The notes beneath the pieces were generated by a model that was not told the DNA's origin, did no database searches, and was given only the letters and a program-made list of their open reading frames with translations. A stretch of DNA of 6,691 bases, from NCBI GenBank assembly GCA_004556875.1, contig SFFP01000105.1, forward strand, positions 1 through 6,691, given 5' to 3'. This document shows, one piece after another, positions 1-5,899 of this stretch; within the stretch, counting starts at the first letter, position 1; each line of letters starts with the position of its first letter. Source of the DNA: Ruminococcus flavefaciens (lineage in GTDB: Bacteria > Bacillota_A > Clostridia > Oscillospirales > Ruminococcaceae). Both the position numbers and the translations under genes were made by a program.

Positions 1-925
1 AAAGCATTCGATAAAACTTCAGTCTTCTTTCTGGGAACTCAATATAATGCTGTCCACCTTCACTCAATCCTGATAAAGCTTCCCTTAGCGATCTCCACTT
101 TTTCAGACCAAAGTCACCAGTTTCGGAATGAGTTGGTGATAAATAAGGTACTTTTTGGTTGCCGAGCTTTCCAATCATTACAACACGCTCTCGAATTTGC
201 GGCGCCCCAAAATTCGCAGCGTTATACAACTCAAATGAAATTGTATATCCTGCTTCTTCAAGCTTATCCAAGATAATGCACAAAGCACCACCTTTTATTG
301 GTTCGCTGATTTTTTTATATGGATAAGGCGCAGACAATAATCCACGGACATTTTCAATAACAACATAAGTAGGCTTTATCTCTCGAACCAACTCAATATA
401 CTTTAAGAAGATGTTTCCTCTTTCGTCATCCAGAGCGCGTCTAGCTCCTGCTGTACTGAAAGCCTGACAAGGTGGTCCCCCGAATATAACATCAACTTTT
501 TTCCCTTCTGGAATGTTAGCAAACTTCAAAACATCCTTAGCCGAATATTTACTGATATCTCCAATTAACGCCATTTCAGGTCTGTTTTTAGCAATTGTAA
601 GTCTACAGTACTTGTTGAACTCACAAGCCAGCAATGCCTTAATACCGCCTTTTTCCATTCCGATATCAAGTCCCATTGCTCCGGAAAAGAAGCTAAGAGC
701 CACAATATCAGGCAGTTTCTTCCCTTTTCGAGGATGATCATCAGGTTCAATGAGAATATCATTTTCAGTAATATACGACTCCAAATCGGCACCAGAGATT
801 AACCACTGACTACCGACTCGTTGTGCCTTCAACAATTCAGAGGAAATCAGTTTCCGAACATATTGCTGAGTAACCTTCAATCTATCGGCAGCATCCTTTA
901 CTGTTAAGCATTCTGAAATATCCAT
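1..925 (-). CDS. HTH-fused C5-cytosine DNA methyltransferase (3' end cut by window)
   Basis: This enzyme would transfer a methyl group from S-adenosylmethionine to C5 of cytosine in a specific DNA site, as an orphan methylase or as part of a restriction-modification system. The frame runs open from ATG at 925 to the left edge, giving 308 residues. Residues 7-52 look like an excisionase/MerR-type HTH (LTVKDAADRLKVTQQYVRKL, then VGSQWLIS). The catalytic fold follows: motif I SFFSGAMGLDIG (79-90), motif IV GGPPCQAFS (149-157) with catalytic Cys153, motif VI ENV (191-193), and motif VIII QIRER (243-247). The target-recognition region and motifs IX-X lie outside the window, so specificity cannot be read. 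The start is supported by GGAAAG about 10 bases upstream and by a promoter at 968-996. The gene is more AT-rich than the operon upstream of it. No restriction endonuclease is visible; one could lie to the left. The family call is firm; the role of the HTH is inferred. Confidence 0.93.
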   Translation of the reverse strand, partial: MDISECLTVKDAADRLKVTQQYVRKLISSELLKAQRVGSQWLISGADLESYITENDILIEPDDHPRKGKKLPDIVALSFFSGAMGLDIGMEKGGIKALLACEFNKYCRLTIAKNRPEMALIGDISKYSAKDVLKFANIPEGKKVDVIFGGPPCQAFSTAGARRALDDERGNIFLKYIELVREIKPTYVVIENVRGLLSAPYPYKKISEPIKGGALCIILDKLEEAGYTISFELYNAANFGAPQIRERVVMIGKLGNQKVPYLSPTHSETGDFGLKKWRSLREALSGLSEGGQHYIEFPERRLKFYRML

Positions 926-927
926 TG

Positions 928-1002
928 GGTCTATCTTTCCTTTCTTATGCGAAACTTTTCATAGACCATTATACCACAATCTCTTGTAAATAGCAAGTCT
1001 AT
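928..1002. repeat. Three GTCTAT/ATAGAC boxes around the methyltransferase promoter
   Basis: The hexamer GTCTAT occurs at 929-934 (extended to GGTCTAT from 928), inverted as ATAGACC at 961-967, and again as GTCTAT at 997-1002. The second and third copies form an inverted pair that flanks the -10 and -35 boxes. The first and second form another inverted pair between promoter and start codon. The layout would suit an operator read by the HTH of the methylase itself, as known for autoregulating C5 methylases such as M.EcoRII and M.SsoII. Six-base boxes are short, so chance is not excluded. Confidence 0.35.
968..996 (-). promoter_or_regulatory. Promoter of the methyltransferase gene
   Basis: Read on the minus strand, a -35 box TTGCTA (991-996) and a perfect -10 box TATAAT (968-973) are separated by exactly 17 bp (974-990). 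It lies between the SRAP stop and the methyltransferase start, so the methylase can be transcribed independently of the SRAP operon. Readthrough from that operon is also possible, because no terminator is visible between them. Confidence 0.75.
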
Positions 1003-1018
1003 TTTTCAATTATCATTT

Positions 1019-1654
1019 TTATCTCACGGCTTTCTCCATCACTACCTCAATCAAAGCCTTCTGGCTTATCTCCATCGGATTACCATCTGGCTTTATCCAG
1101 CTTTCAACATCATCTCTCGACAGTATCACGGGCATTCGGTCGTGGATGCTTCTCAGTTCTTCAGTTGCATCCCGTGTGATTACCGCAAACACCGGGCAAT
1201 TGACTCCGTTTCTCTCCTCAATCCTATACAGCCCTGCAAGCAACGTAGTGTGGCTGCCTTTCGGCTGTATCAGATACTTATCTCCGATCTTTGAACGCTT
1301 TCCGTCGGGGCTTCTGAAGTGTTCCCACTCAAAATACCAGCTACATGGAATCACGCACCGCCGCCGGAACCATGAGTCCTTCCACATTTCCTTCTGACTT
1401 GCTGTTTCAAGGCGGCAGTTGACTATCGGTGCATCAGTTGCTTCGTGGCTGAAGCCCCACAGCATCGGGAAAACTGCAACCCTGCCTTCTTTATTCGGCG
1501 CAAGAACGGCGGTGACATCGGTCGGTCGTATCTCACCGGACATTGTCAGCGGCTTACCGAGATGCCTCATCATATCATCTGCTAATTTCAGTTTCTGTGC
1601 TCTGGTGATAATTGGAGCGTAATATGCAGGCTCCACATAAAAGCGAGTACACAT
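1019..1654 (-). CDS. SRAP-domain (HMCES/YedK family) abasic-site protein
   Basis: SRAP proteins react with abasic sites in single-stranded DNA and form a stable thiazolidine DNA-protein crosslink that shields the lesion at replication forks. The 211-residue product is of normal family length and spans the single domain. Cys2 is exposed after Met removal (MCTRF; the usual form is MCGRF). The other conserved active-site residues are visible: Asn79 and Arg81 in IVNCRLET, Glu109 in CSWYFEWE, and His171 in IHDRMPVIL. It is the third gene of the repressor-Tdk-SRAP operon, beginning 14 bp after the Tdk stop, and has no clear promoter of its own. Placement behind a LexA/CI-like repressor fits the old family name, SOS response-associated peptidase, and suggests damage-inducible expression. 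The family call is secure; regulation is inferred. Confidence 0.95.
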   Translation of the reverse strand: MCTRFYVEPAYYAPIITRAQKLKLADDMMRHLGKPLTMSGEIRPTDVTAVLAPNKEGRVAVFPMLWGFSHEATDAPIVNCRLETASQKEMWKDSWFRRRCVIPCSWYFEWEHFRSPDGKRSKIGDKYLIQPKGSHTTLLAGLYRIEERNGVNCPVFAVITRDATEELRSIHDRMPVILSRDDVESWIKPDGNPMEISQKALIEVVMEKAVR

Positions 1655-1668
1655 ATAATCACGACCTT

Positions 1669-2226
1669 TCAGCCCTCGATCATTCTCAGCTTATAGTGTT
1701 TCCTGCAAAGCGAGATATAACTCTCGTTTCCGCCGAGCTGTACTTGTTCTCCCTCTGTGACCATCTCGCCGTTGAGGAGTCTTGCATTAAAGTGCGCCCG
1801 CTTGCCGCACCAGCAGATCGTCCGTATCTGCTCTATATCATCTGCAAGCTCCATAAGCCGCTGTGCGCCGGGGAAAAGATGACTCTGGAAGTCCGTCCGC
1901 AGACCGTAGCAGATGACGGTGATGTTATGCTCATCGACAAGATCACTGAACCTGTCAATGATCTCAGGTGCAAGGAACTGCACCTCGTCAACGATAATGC
2001 AGTCATAATGCTCTCCGCTATAGTTTTCGAGAAAGTCTTCAGCAAATTCGCAGGGCTCCTCCAGACCAATACGGGACTTTATCACTTTTGCACCGTCTCT
2101 GTCCTCGCATCGGGGTTTCAGTAGTACGACCCTTTTGTCGCGTTCATAGTAGTTATATCGCACCATCAGTGCATTGGCTGTCTTTGAACTGCCCATCGCA
2201 CCATATCTGAATATCAGTTTTGCCAT
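1669..2226 (-). CDS. tdk: Thymidine kinase (type II, E. coli Tdk-like)
   Basis: Tdk phosphorylates thymidine to dTMP with ATP in the cytosolic pyrimidine salvage pathway. The 185-residue sequence follows the E. coli-type enzyme throughout. It has a P-loop GAMGSSKT (9-16), a Walker B/catalytic stretch CIIVDEVQF with Glu81 as the expected base, the YGLRTDF segment (107-113), and a lasso/zinc region with C138-W-C140 and C174-x-x-H177 in GGNESYISLCRKHYK. The P-loop has Ser where most relatives have Gly before the lysine (SSK instead of SGK or AGK); Lys15 is kept, so activity is likely. ATG lies 2 bp after the repressor stop, and its Shine-Dalgarno GGAGGA is formed by the last repressor codons, which suggests translational coupling. 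The SRAP gene follows 14 bp later. Being second in a repressor-led operon is unusual for a housekeeping salvage gene and suggests dTTP supply is linked to the same signal. Confidence 0.95.
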   Translation of the reverse strand: MAKLIFRYGAMGSSKTANALMVRYNYYERDKRVVLLKPRCEDRDGAKVIKSRIGLEEPCEFAEDFLENYSGEHYDCIIVDEVQFLAPEIIDRFSDLVDEHNITVICYGLRTDFQSHLFPGAQRLMELADDIEQIRTICWCGKRAHFNARLLNGEMVTEGEQVQLGGNESYISLCRKHYKLRMIEG

Positions 2227-2228
2227 GC

Positions 2229-3089
2229 TCAGTCCTCCTCGTCCTCCGGATGCAGGATACGATACAGCTCAATATGCTCATCCGATGCGAGATCCTTTTC
2301 TTCAATAATACCCATGACCTTGCCGATCAGGATAACATGCTCATCGGAATTGAAGTGCATGGTATCATAATCCTCGTTATACGAATGTAAGCCGTCCTTC
2401 TGGTATTCTTTGATGTATGTCTCGTTGCCAATCATGAATGCGCCGACATCTCCGGGTTTCAGCTTTCCGCAGCCGGGATAACGACGTACCAGCACAAGAT
2501 CACCGTCATAATACTCCGGTTCCATACTGTTACCGCTGACGGTAAATACACAGTCGGCACTGTCAACTTCTTCCGATGAATAGAGATAGATATCTTCACC
2601 CTCGTCATCAAAGTCTGCAGAAACATCGAAACCAGCGGCAAGTTGCTTCTGGAACTTGATGAGCTTTGTGATCGGCGGGCACTCCTCAGCACGCTGTCTT
2701 TCTGTCAGTGTGTCAAGCACCGCATTGAATACAGACTTGTTCTGATCGTTCAGGTATCTGTAATCCGCAATAATAGCGCGTTCTTTTGCCGTAAAGGTAC
2801 GAAGCGGGTCGTCAACACCGAACAGTTCGTAGAAACCGATCCCGAGTGCCTTGCATATCTTCGGGATTTGGTTAAGGTCGGGGCGTGTTCTGCCGTGTTC
2901 CCAGTTGCTGATAGCATTGGACTTGACCCCGAGCATCTCGGCAAGTGCCATCTGCTCCATGCCCAGCTTCTCACGATAATACTTTACACGCTGTCCTACA
3001 ATGTGAATCTCCTTTTTAGCGATCTCCTCCTGCTTGGTAACATTAAAAGCAGCGGAGGTCGGTTCATCAGTCAGTTTTTTGGTTCCCAT
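2229..3089 (-). CDS. XRE-HTH / S24 LexA-CI-like self-cleaving repressor
   Basis: A 286-residue two-domain transcriptional repressor. Residues 30-92 form an XRE helix-turn-helix (RVKYYREKLGMEQMALAEML, then KSNAISNWEHGRTRP). An acidic linker leads to a peptidase S24 domain (about 150-265). A candidate Ala152-Gly153 cleavage bond lies in QLAAGFDV. The catalytic serine is Ser188 in SGNSMEP and the lysine is Lys227 in ETYIKEY, 39 residues apart; E. coli LexA has 37. RecA-stimulated autocleavage, as in LexA and phage CI, is therefore expected. About 29 residues precede the HTH, which is longer than usual. The ATG at 3089 is chosen because AAAGGAG lies at 3096-3102. It is the first gene of an operon with Tdk and SRAP and is divergent from an ImmA/IrrE-type protease, a class known to cleave XRE repressors. 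It probably binds the inverted repeat between the two divergent promoters and represses its own operon as well. The domain call is firm; targets are inferred. Confidence 0.95.
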   Translation of the reverse strand: MGTKKLTDEPTSAAFNVTKQEEIAKKEIHIVGQRVKYYREKLGMEQMALAEMLGVKSNAISNWEHGRTRPDLNQIPKICKALGIGFYELFGVDDPLRTFTAKERAIIADYRYLNDQNKSVFNAVLDTLTERQRAEECPPITKLIKFQKQLAAGFDVSADFDDEGEDIYLYSSEEVDSADCVFTVSGNSMEPEYYDGDLVLVRRYPGCGKLKPGDVGAFMIGNETYIKEYQKDGLHSYNEDYDTMHFNSDEHVILIGKVMGIIEEKDLASDEHIELYRILHPEDEED

Positions 3090-3256
3090 AATAGACTCCT
3101 TTCACGGTCAATATGGTATTGATCTGGCTGCCGGATTTGTCAATGTACAATTCAAACAAATGTTCCGCAAAAATATTGTGCAGCCCTACAAAGTTTTCCT
3201 GTTGGCATACTGCTCCGGGGAATGAAAATTCGAGCAATCATGCCATCTTTGTGTTT
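3090..3256 (-). other. About 160-nt leader of the repressor operon
   Basis: Transcription from the promoter at 3257-3285 would start near 3250, leaving a long untranslated leader. A 29-codon frame starts at ATG 3241 (MIARIFIPRSSMPTG, stop 3152-3154). A second frame (3067-3237) has no ATG and only a TTG start, but gives a protein-like sequence (FPGAVCQQENFVGLHNIF) that overlaps the repressor start. Neither has a good Shine-Dalgarno, so neither is called as a gene. The stretch may be a decayed coding fragment or a regulatory leader. Confidence 0.35.
3106..3124. repeat. Dyad just upstream of the repressor ribosome binding site
   Basis: TCAATA (3108-3113) and TATTGA (3117-3122) are perfect inverted repeats around a 3-base centre, extended by one G-U and one G-C pair in RNA. 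It ends 3 bases before the repressor Shine-Dalgarno (3096-3102). It could be a small hairpin affecting repressor translation or a protein-binding site. Confidence 0.35.
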
Positions 3257-3285
3257 AGTATATCACATCATCGCGAAAATGTCAA
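3257..3285 (-). promoter_or_regulatory. Promoter of the repressor-tdk-SRAP operon
   Basis: Read on the minus strand, a perfect -35 TTGACA (3280-3285) and a -10 TATACT (3257-3262) are separated by 17 bp (3263-3279). The -35 box is the inner end of the left arm of the inverted repeat at 3271-3312, so a protein bound there should block RNA polymerase. Confidence 0.85.
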
Positions 3286-3321
3286 GCAAAATTTCTATTG
3301 ACATTTTCGTGATAATGATGT
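3265..3321. repeat. Operator-like inverted repeat spanning both divergent promoters
   Basis: The left arm TCGCGAAAATGTCAA (3271-3285) and right arm TTGACATTTTCGTGA (3298-3312) are inverted copies matching at 14 of 15 positions, separated by 12 bp. Each arm also sits within its own ACAT...ATGT dyad (3265-3282 and 3301-3321); the right one appears to carry 3 extra bases. Both sites cover the -35 box and spacer of one promoter. The likely ligand is the XRE/S24 repressor encoded alongside. The standard Gram-positive LexA box (CGAAC-N4-GTTCG) is not present here. Confidence 0.7.
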
Positions 3322-3326
3322 AATAT
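3298..3326 (+). promoter_or_regulatory. Promoter of the ImmA/IrrE-type protease gene
   Basis: A perfect -35 TTGACA (3298-3303) and a -10 TAATAT (3321-3326) are separated by 17 bp (3304-3320). It faces away from the repressor promoter, with 12 bp between the two -35 boxes. Transcription would start near 3333, leaving about 186 nt before the protease start codon. Confidence 0.82.
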
Positions 3327-3332
3327 GTTAAT

Positions 3333-3518
3333 GTCGGTATCCGGCCTACGGAAAAATGATACCTCAGTCCGCCTTAAGGTGTGTGGCAGACGAAGTAGCA
3401 GCCGTTCAAGATACCGCTTCGCCATCAAACCACTTCGCCACGAAAAGATATAGATACGAACAAAGAAGGAGTATTTGTAGGAAATAACGTAAGTTGCGAA
3501 ATCAAGGAGGGCGTATAA
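3333..3518 (+). promoter_or_regulatory. Structured 5' leader of the protease gene, possible RNA switch
   Basis: The leader contains competing complementary segments. GGTATC (3336-3341) can pair with GATACC at 3358-3363 or, as a 7-bp CGGTATC/GATACCG pairing, with 3410-3416. TGGCagaCGAAGT (3384-3396) can pair with either of two direct repeats, ACCGCTTCGCCA (3413-3424) and ACCACTTCGCCA (3429-3440), which match at 11 of 12 positions and are 16 bp apart. The strongest form is GTGGC(agac)GAAGT with ACTTCGCCAC. No known riboswitch is recognised and no U-tract terminator follows, so any control would be at translation or through a protein. A 40-codon basic frame from ATG 3331 lies almost at the transcription start and is not called. 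The strong Shine-Dalgarno AAGGAGG at 3504-3510 fixes the start at 3519. Confidence 0.35.
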
Positions 3519-5609
3519 ATGACATATCAGCAGAAACAAGTCGCACTTCAGCCAATGGAAACAGACATTGAACCAGGTCCGCTGCCGTTTCAGGAGCATT
3601 GTACCACGGTTCTTCCCTTTATCACTGTACCGGATGAGGATAGTGCCTACGCTTTACAGGTCGCGCCGAACTGTGACTCAGCGATGCTTCCGCAGGGGAT
3701 TGAGAATCTTGAGGGAAAGAGAGTCATTGAAATTCCGGTATTTGAGAGCATGACGCATTACCTGATGAGCAAAGAAGGCGCAGATAAAAGACTGACGCTG
3801 TATTCTTTTCTGAATGACCTGCTCCGCAAGGGCAGACTTTCCGGGATCGTTGGCTTTCAGGTACTGAACCGCGTTATCAATCGTCAGGTCTGCGACTTTA
3901 CAGATTTCAGATACTGGGAGTTTGACCGCCAGGAGTTCATAGCAGACATTTCAGTAACACTTACATTAAAATCAAAGGAAGGCCCCCGTGAGTGGAAAGG
4001 AGTGCTTGTTTGCTACTGCGGCTTCACACACCAGTTCTATATGACGATAGAAGAGCTTGTAAGGCATACAGACCGGGCATTCGAGGGTTATGTTCCGCTG
4101 GATAATCACCTTATACAGATATTCAAAGGCTATCAGATAGATCAGGAAGCCGAGTTGATGTGGATCAAATACAAATTGCAGGAGGCGCTGACGAATCCTG
4201 ACAAGAGAAAAGCAAGAGATCTCGCCGCAGCAATGGGGCTGACAGTTCTCCGTCTGCCTGTATATGAGCATAAAGGACTGAACAGCATCCTTTTCTTTGA
4301 GGGCGGCACTATACTTGTCGGAGCTGACCGGATTGAAAAGGACGAAGACGGGCACGAGATTATTTACAAAGATGACTACGGTGAGCCTATGGATATCCCG
4401 GCTAATACGATTGTTATCAACGAAAACCGTGTCGAGGAGCAGTATGAGGATTTCCCGATCTTTCATGAGTGCTACCACTACGAAAAGCACTATAAAGCCT
4501 TCCGGCTTCAGAAGCTGACCAGCAGTGATACTAGAGTGATCAAGAGAAAACGCATCATTATTGATAAAGACACCAAGCGTAAGGATCACTTATTTCTTAT
4601 GGAGAACCAGGCTGACAGAGCTGCACATGGTCTCTGGATGCCGGCAACAGATACAAAACGCATGATCATTGACAGAATCGGGAAAGCAGGCTCGTATCCT
4701 CACAGAGGTGAGCTGTTTGAACGGATCGGATCCTCTGTGGCATATAGACTCAGTGTCCCTCACTTCCGTATGCGGGCGCGAATGATACAGCTCGGATTTC
4801 CGGAAGCGAAGGGGATCCTCCACTATATCGAACGCAAGCGCATCCGGCCGTTTGCCTTTGACCCGGAGTCGCTGAGAGCCGAGGAGCTGACCTTTGTCAT
4901 CACACCTGCAAAGATAAAGAACCTCTGCACGGAAAGCGACGAGTTCCGGGCAGTGACGGACAGTAAGAAATATGTCTACGCAGAAGGTCACATGGTATTC
5001 AATGATCCGATGTTCGTTCAGCAATACGGCGATATATATAAGCTGACAGACTATGCAATAGCAAATGTCGATGTCTGCTGTCTCCGCTTCGTCAGAATCT
5101 ATGTGCAAAAGAACCTCGGAGAGTATGTTCTCGGACGTATGTATATGGATGCCGAGTATGTTGAGCGCACCATGTTCTATCTGAAGGATTTTCTGAAGGT
5201 ACCGGATACAAATACAGAGTTTGCCGCGAAAAAGGCATATAAGGCTGCGTTCCCGCTGATCTTCAAGGATGCGGTCGAGATGCTGAAAAAGCAGAGCCGC
5301 ACGCAAAAGGGCGAGTCCACCAATGAAGCAATCGCAGAATATATGCATATGGCACCCCGAACTTTTACAGATGCGTTGAGTAATCCTGCTATGCACATGA
5401 ATCCCGATTTTGTTCTCGCACTCTGCCTGTATTTCAAGCTCCCAGACTGGCTTTCTTCTCTGCTGTTCCGCCGCGCAGGCGCTATGCTAGACGAGGATAA
5501 TCCGCGTCATGCCGCATTCATGCACATCCTCCGGGCGCAGAGCTGTGACGGACTGTCCGCAGCAGACGAATATCTGAAGAGTCAGGGGCTGGATCCTCTG
5601 AACTGGTAA
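3519..5609 (+). CDS. Large ImmA/IrrE-type (peptidase M78) zinc metalloprotease
   Basis: This predicted cytosolic metallopeptidase has 696 residues, much longer than ImmA (about 170) or IrrE (about 300). The protease core is visible: a family-like lead-in MGLTVLRLPVYEHKGLNSI, the zinc motif HECYH (His316-Glu317-His320), and MENQADRAAHGLWMP with Glu362 as the likely third zinc ligand. The 41-residue gap between HExxH and that glutamate includes a basic stretch (VIKRKR, DTKRKD). Residues 1-225 match nothing I recognise. The C-terminus (about 600-655, STNEAIAEYMHMAPRTFTDA) resembles an XRE-like helix-turn-helix. ATG 3519 is fixed by AAGGAGG at 3504-3510. It is divergent from the XRE/S24 repressor and shares an operator-bearing promoter region with it. 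ImmA cleaves ImmR and IrrE cleaves DdrO, both XRE repressors, so that neighbouring repressor is the natural substrate candidate. No signal peptide or membrane segment is evident. The peptidase call is firm; substrate and signal are inferred. Confidence 0.9.
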   Translation: MTYQQKQVALQPMETDIEPGPLPFQEHCTTVLPFITVPDEDSAYALQVAPNCDSAMLPQGIENLEGKRVIEIPVFESMTHYLMSKEGADKRLTLYSFLNDLLRKGRLSGIVGFQVLNRVINRQVCDFTDFRYWEFDRQEFIADISVTLTLKSKEGPREWKGVLVCYCGFTHQFYMTIEELVRHTDRAFEGYVPLDNHLIQIFKGYQIDQEAELMWIKYKLQEALTNPDKRKARDLAAAMGLTVLRLPVYEHKGLNSILFFEGGTILVGADRIEKDEDGHEIIYKDDYGEPMDIPANTIVINENRVEEQYEDFPIFHECYHYEKHYKAFRLQKLTSSDTRVIKRKRIIIDKDTKRKDHLFLMENQADRAAHGLWMPATDTKRMIIDRIGKAGSYPHRGELFERIGSSVAYRLSVPHFRMRARMIQLGFPEAKGILHYIERKRIRPFAFDPESLRAEELTFVITPAKIKNLCTESDEFRAVTDSKKYVYAEGHMVFNDPMFVQQYGDIYKLTDYAIANVDVCCLRFVRIYVQKNLGEYVLGRMYMDAEYVERTMFYLKDFLKVPDTNTEFAAKKAYKAAFPLIFKDAVEMLKKQSRTQKGESTNEAIAEYMHMAPRTFTDALSNPAMHMNPDFVLALCLYFKLPDWLSSLLFRRAGAMLDEDNPRHAAFMHILRAQSCDGLSAADEYLKSQGLDPLNW

Positions 5610-5625
5610 TATAAATGTATGTGGG

Positions 5626-5658
5626 CCGATCACCGTAAAGGTGGTCGGTTCTTTTTTT
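5626..5658 (+). terminator. Rho-independent terminator of the protease gene
   Basis: CCGATCACC (5626-5634) pairs with GGTGGTCGG (5640-5648) over 9 bp with one G-U pair and a GTAAA loop, followed by TTC and seven T. It begins 17 bases after the protease stop, so the gene is probably monocistronic. Confidence 0.9.
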
Positions 5659-5676
5659 ATGCTCTGAAATAAAAAT

Positions 5677-5899
5677 CGGCGAAAATCCCGCCGAAAAATA
5701 CGGGCAGAAAAAGCCGCTTTCTACTGCTTTTCGACCATTTTATATTTAAAGCACACAATGAATGAACGAAAAATCGTCTTTCTGACATGCGTTTGATACA
5801 AAAGCGGCTCAGATTTTTCGGCGGAAAATCCGCATGGAAACCATTGCCGGTACCTGCTATAATAAAATCAGAGCCAAGGGAACGGCGAAAAATCCGCCG
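5677..5899. repeat. GC-rich short hairpin repeats (three copies)
   Basis: Three related small palindromes occur: CGGCG-N7-CGCCG at 5677-5693, GCGGAAAATCCGC at 5821-5833, and CGGCG-N7-CGCCG at 5883-5899; all have an A-rich centre. Copies 1 and 2 are inverted relative to each other, and the inversion extends outward: CCGCCGAAAAAT (5688-5699) with GCCGCTTT (5713-5720) matches AAAGCGGC (5801-5808) with ATTTTTCGGCGG (5813-5824). This gives a roughly 150-bp unit with MITE-like or REP-like ends. No gene is visible between the arms. Copy 3 lies just before recognisable recombinase homology begins. Confidence 0.6.

Noticed and set aside
1612..2124. 170-residue plus-strand frame over tdk
   Set aside because: It is antisense to a clearly conserved thymidine kinase and has no recognisable motifs.
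3112..3143. Possible second repressor promoter (TTGACA at 3138-3143, minus strand)
   Set aside because: The only -10-like sequence, TACCAT, is 20 bp away and poor; the promoter at 3257-3285 is far better.
3265..3321. Classical Gram-positive LexA (DinR) box at the divergent promoters
   Set aside because: No CGAAC-N4-GTTCG is present; the inverted repeat is a different sequence, so the host LexA is not implicated.
3331..3453. 40-codon basic frame in the protease leader
   Set aside because: Its ATG lies almost on the predicted transcription start, there is no Shine-Dalgarno, and the sequence overlaps the structured leader segments.
3282..3599. 105-residue minus-strand frame across the divergent promoters and protease start
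   Set aside because: It overlaps promoters and the start of a firmly supported gene, and its composition looks like translated noncoding sequence.
4590..5396. 268-residue minus-strand frame inside the protease gene
   Set aside because: It is fully antisense to a strong coding region, rich in Cys/His/Ile as is typical of shadow frames, and has no family resemblance.
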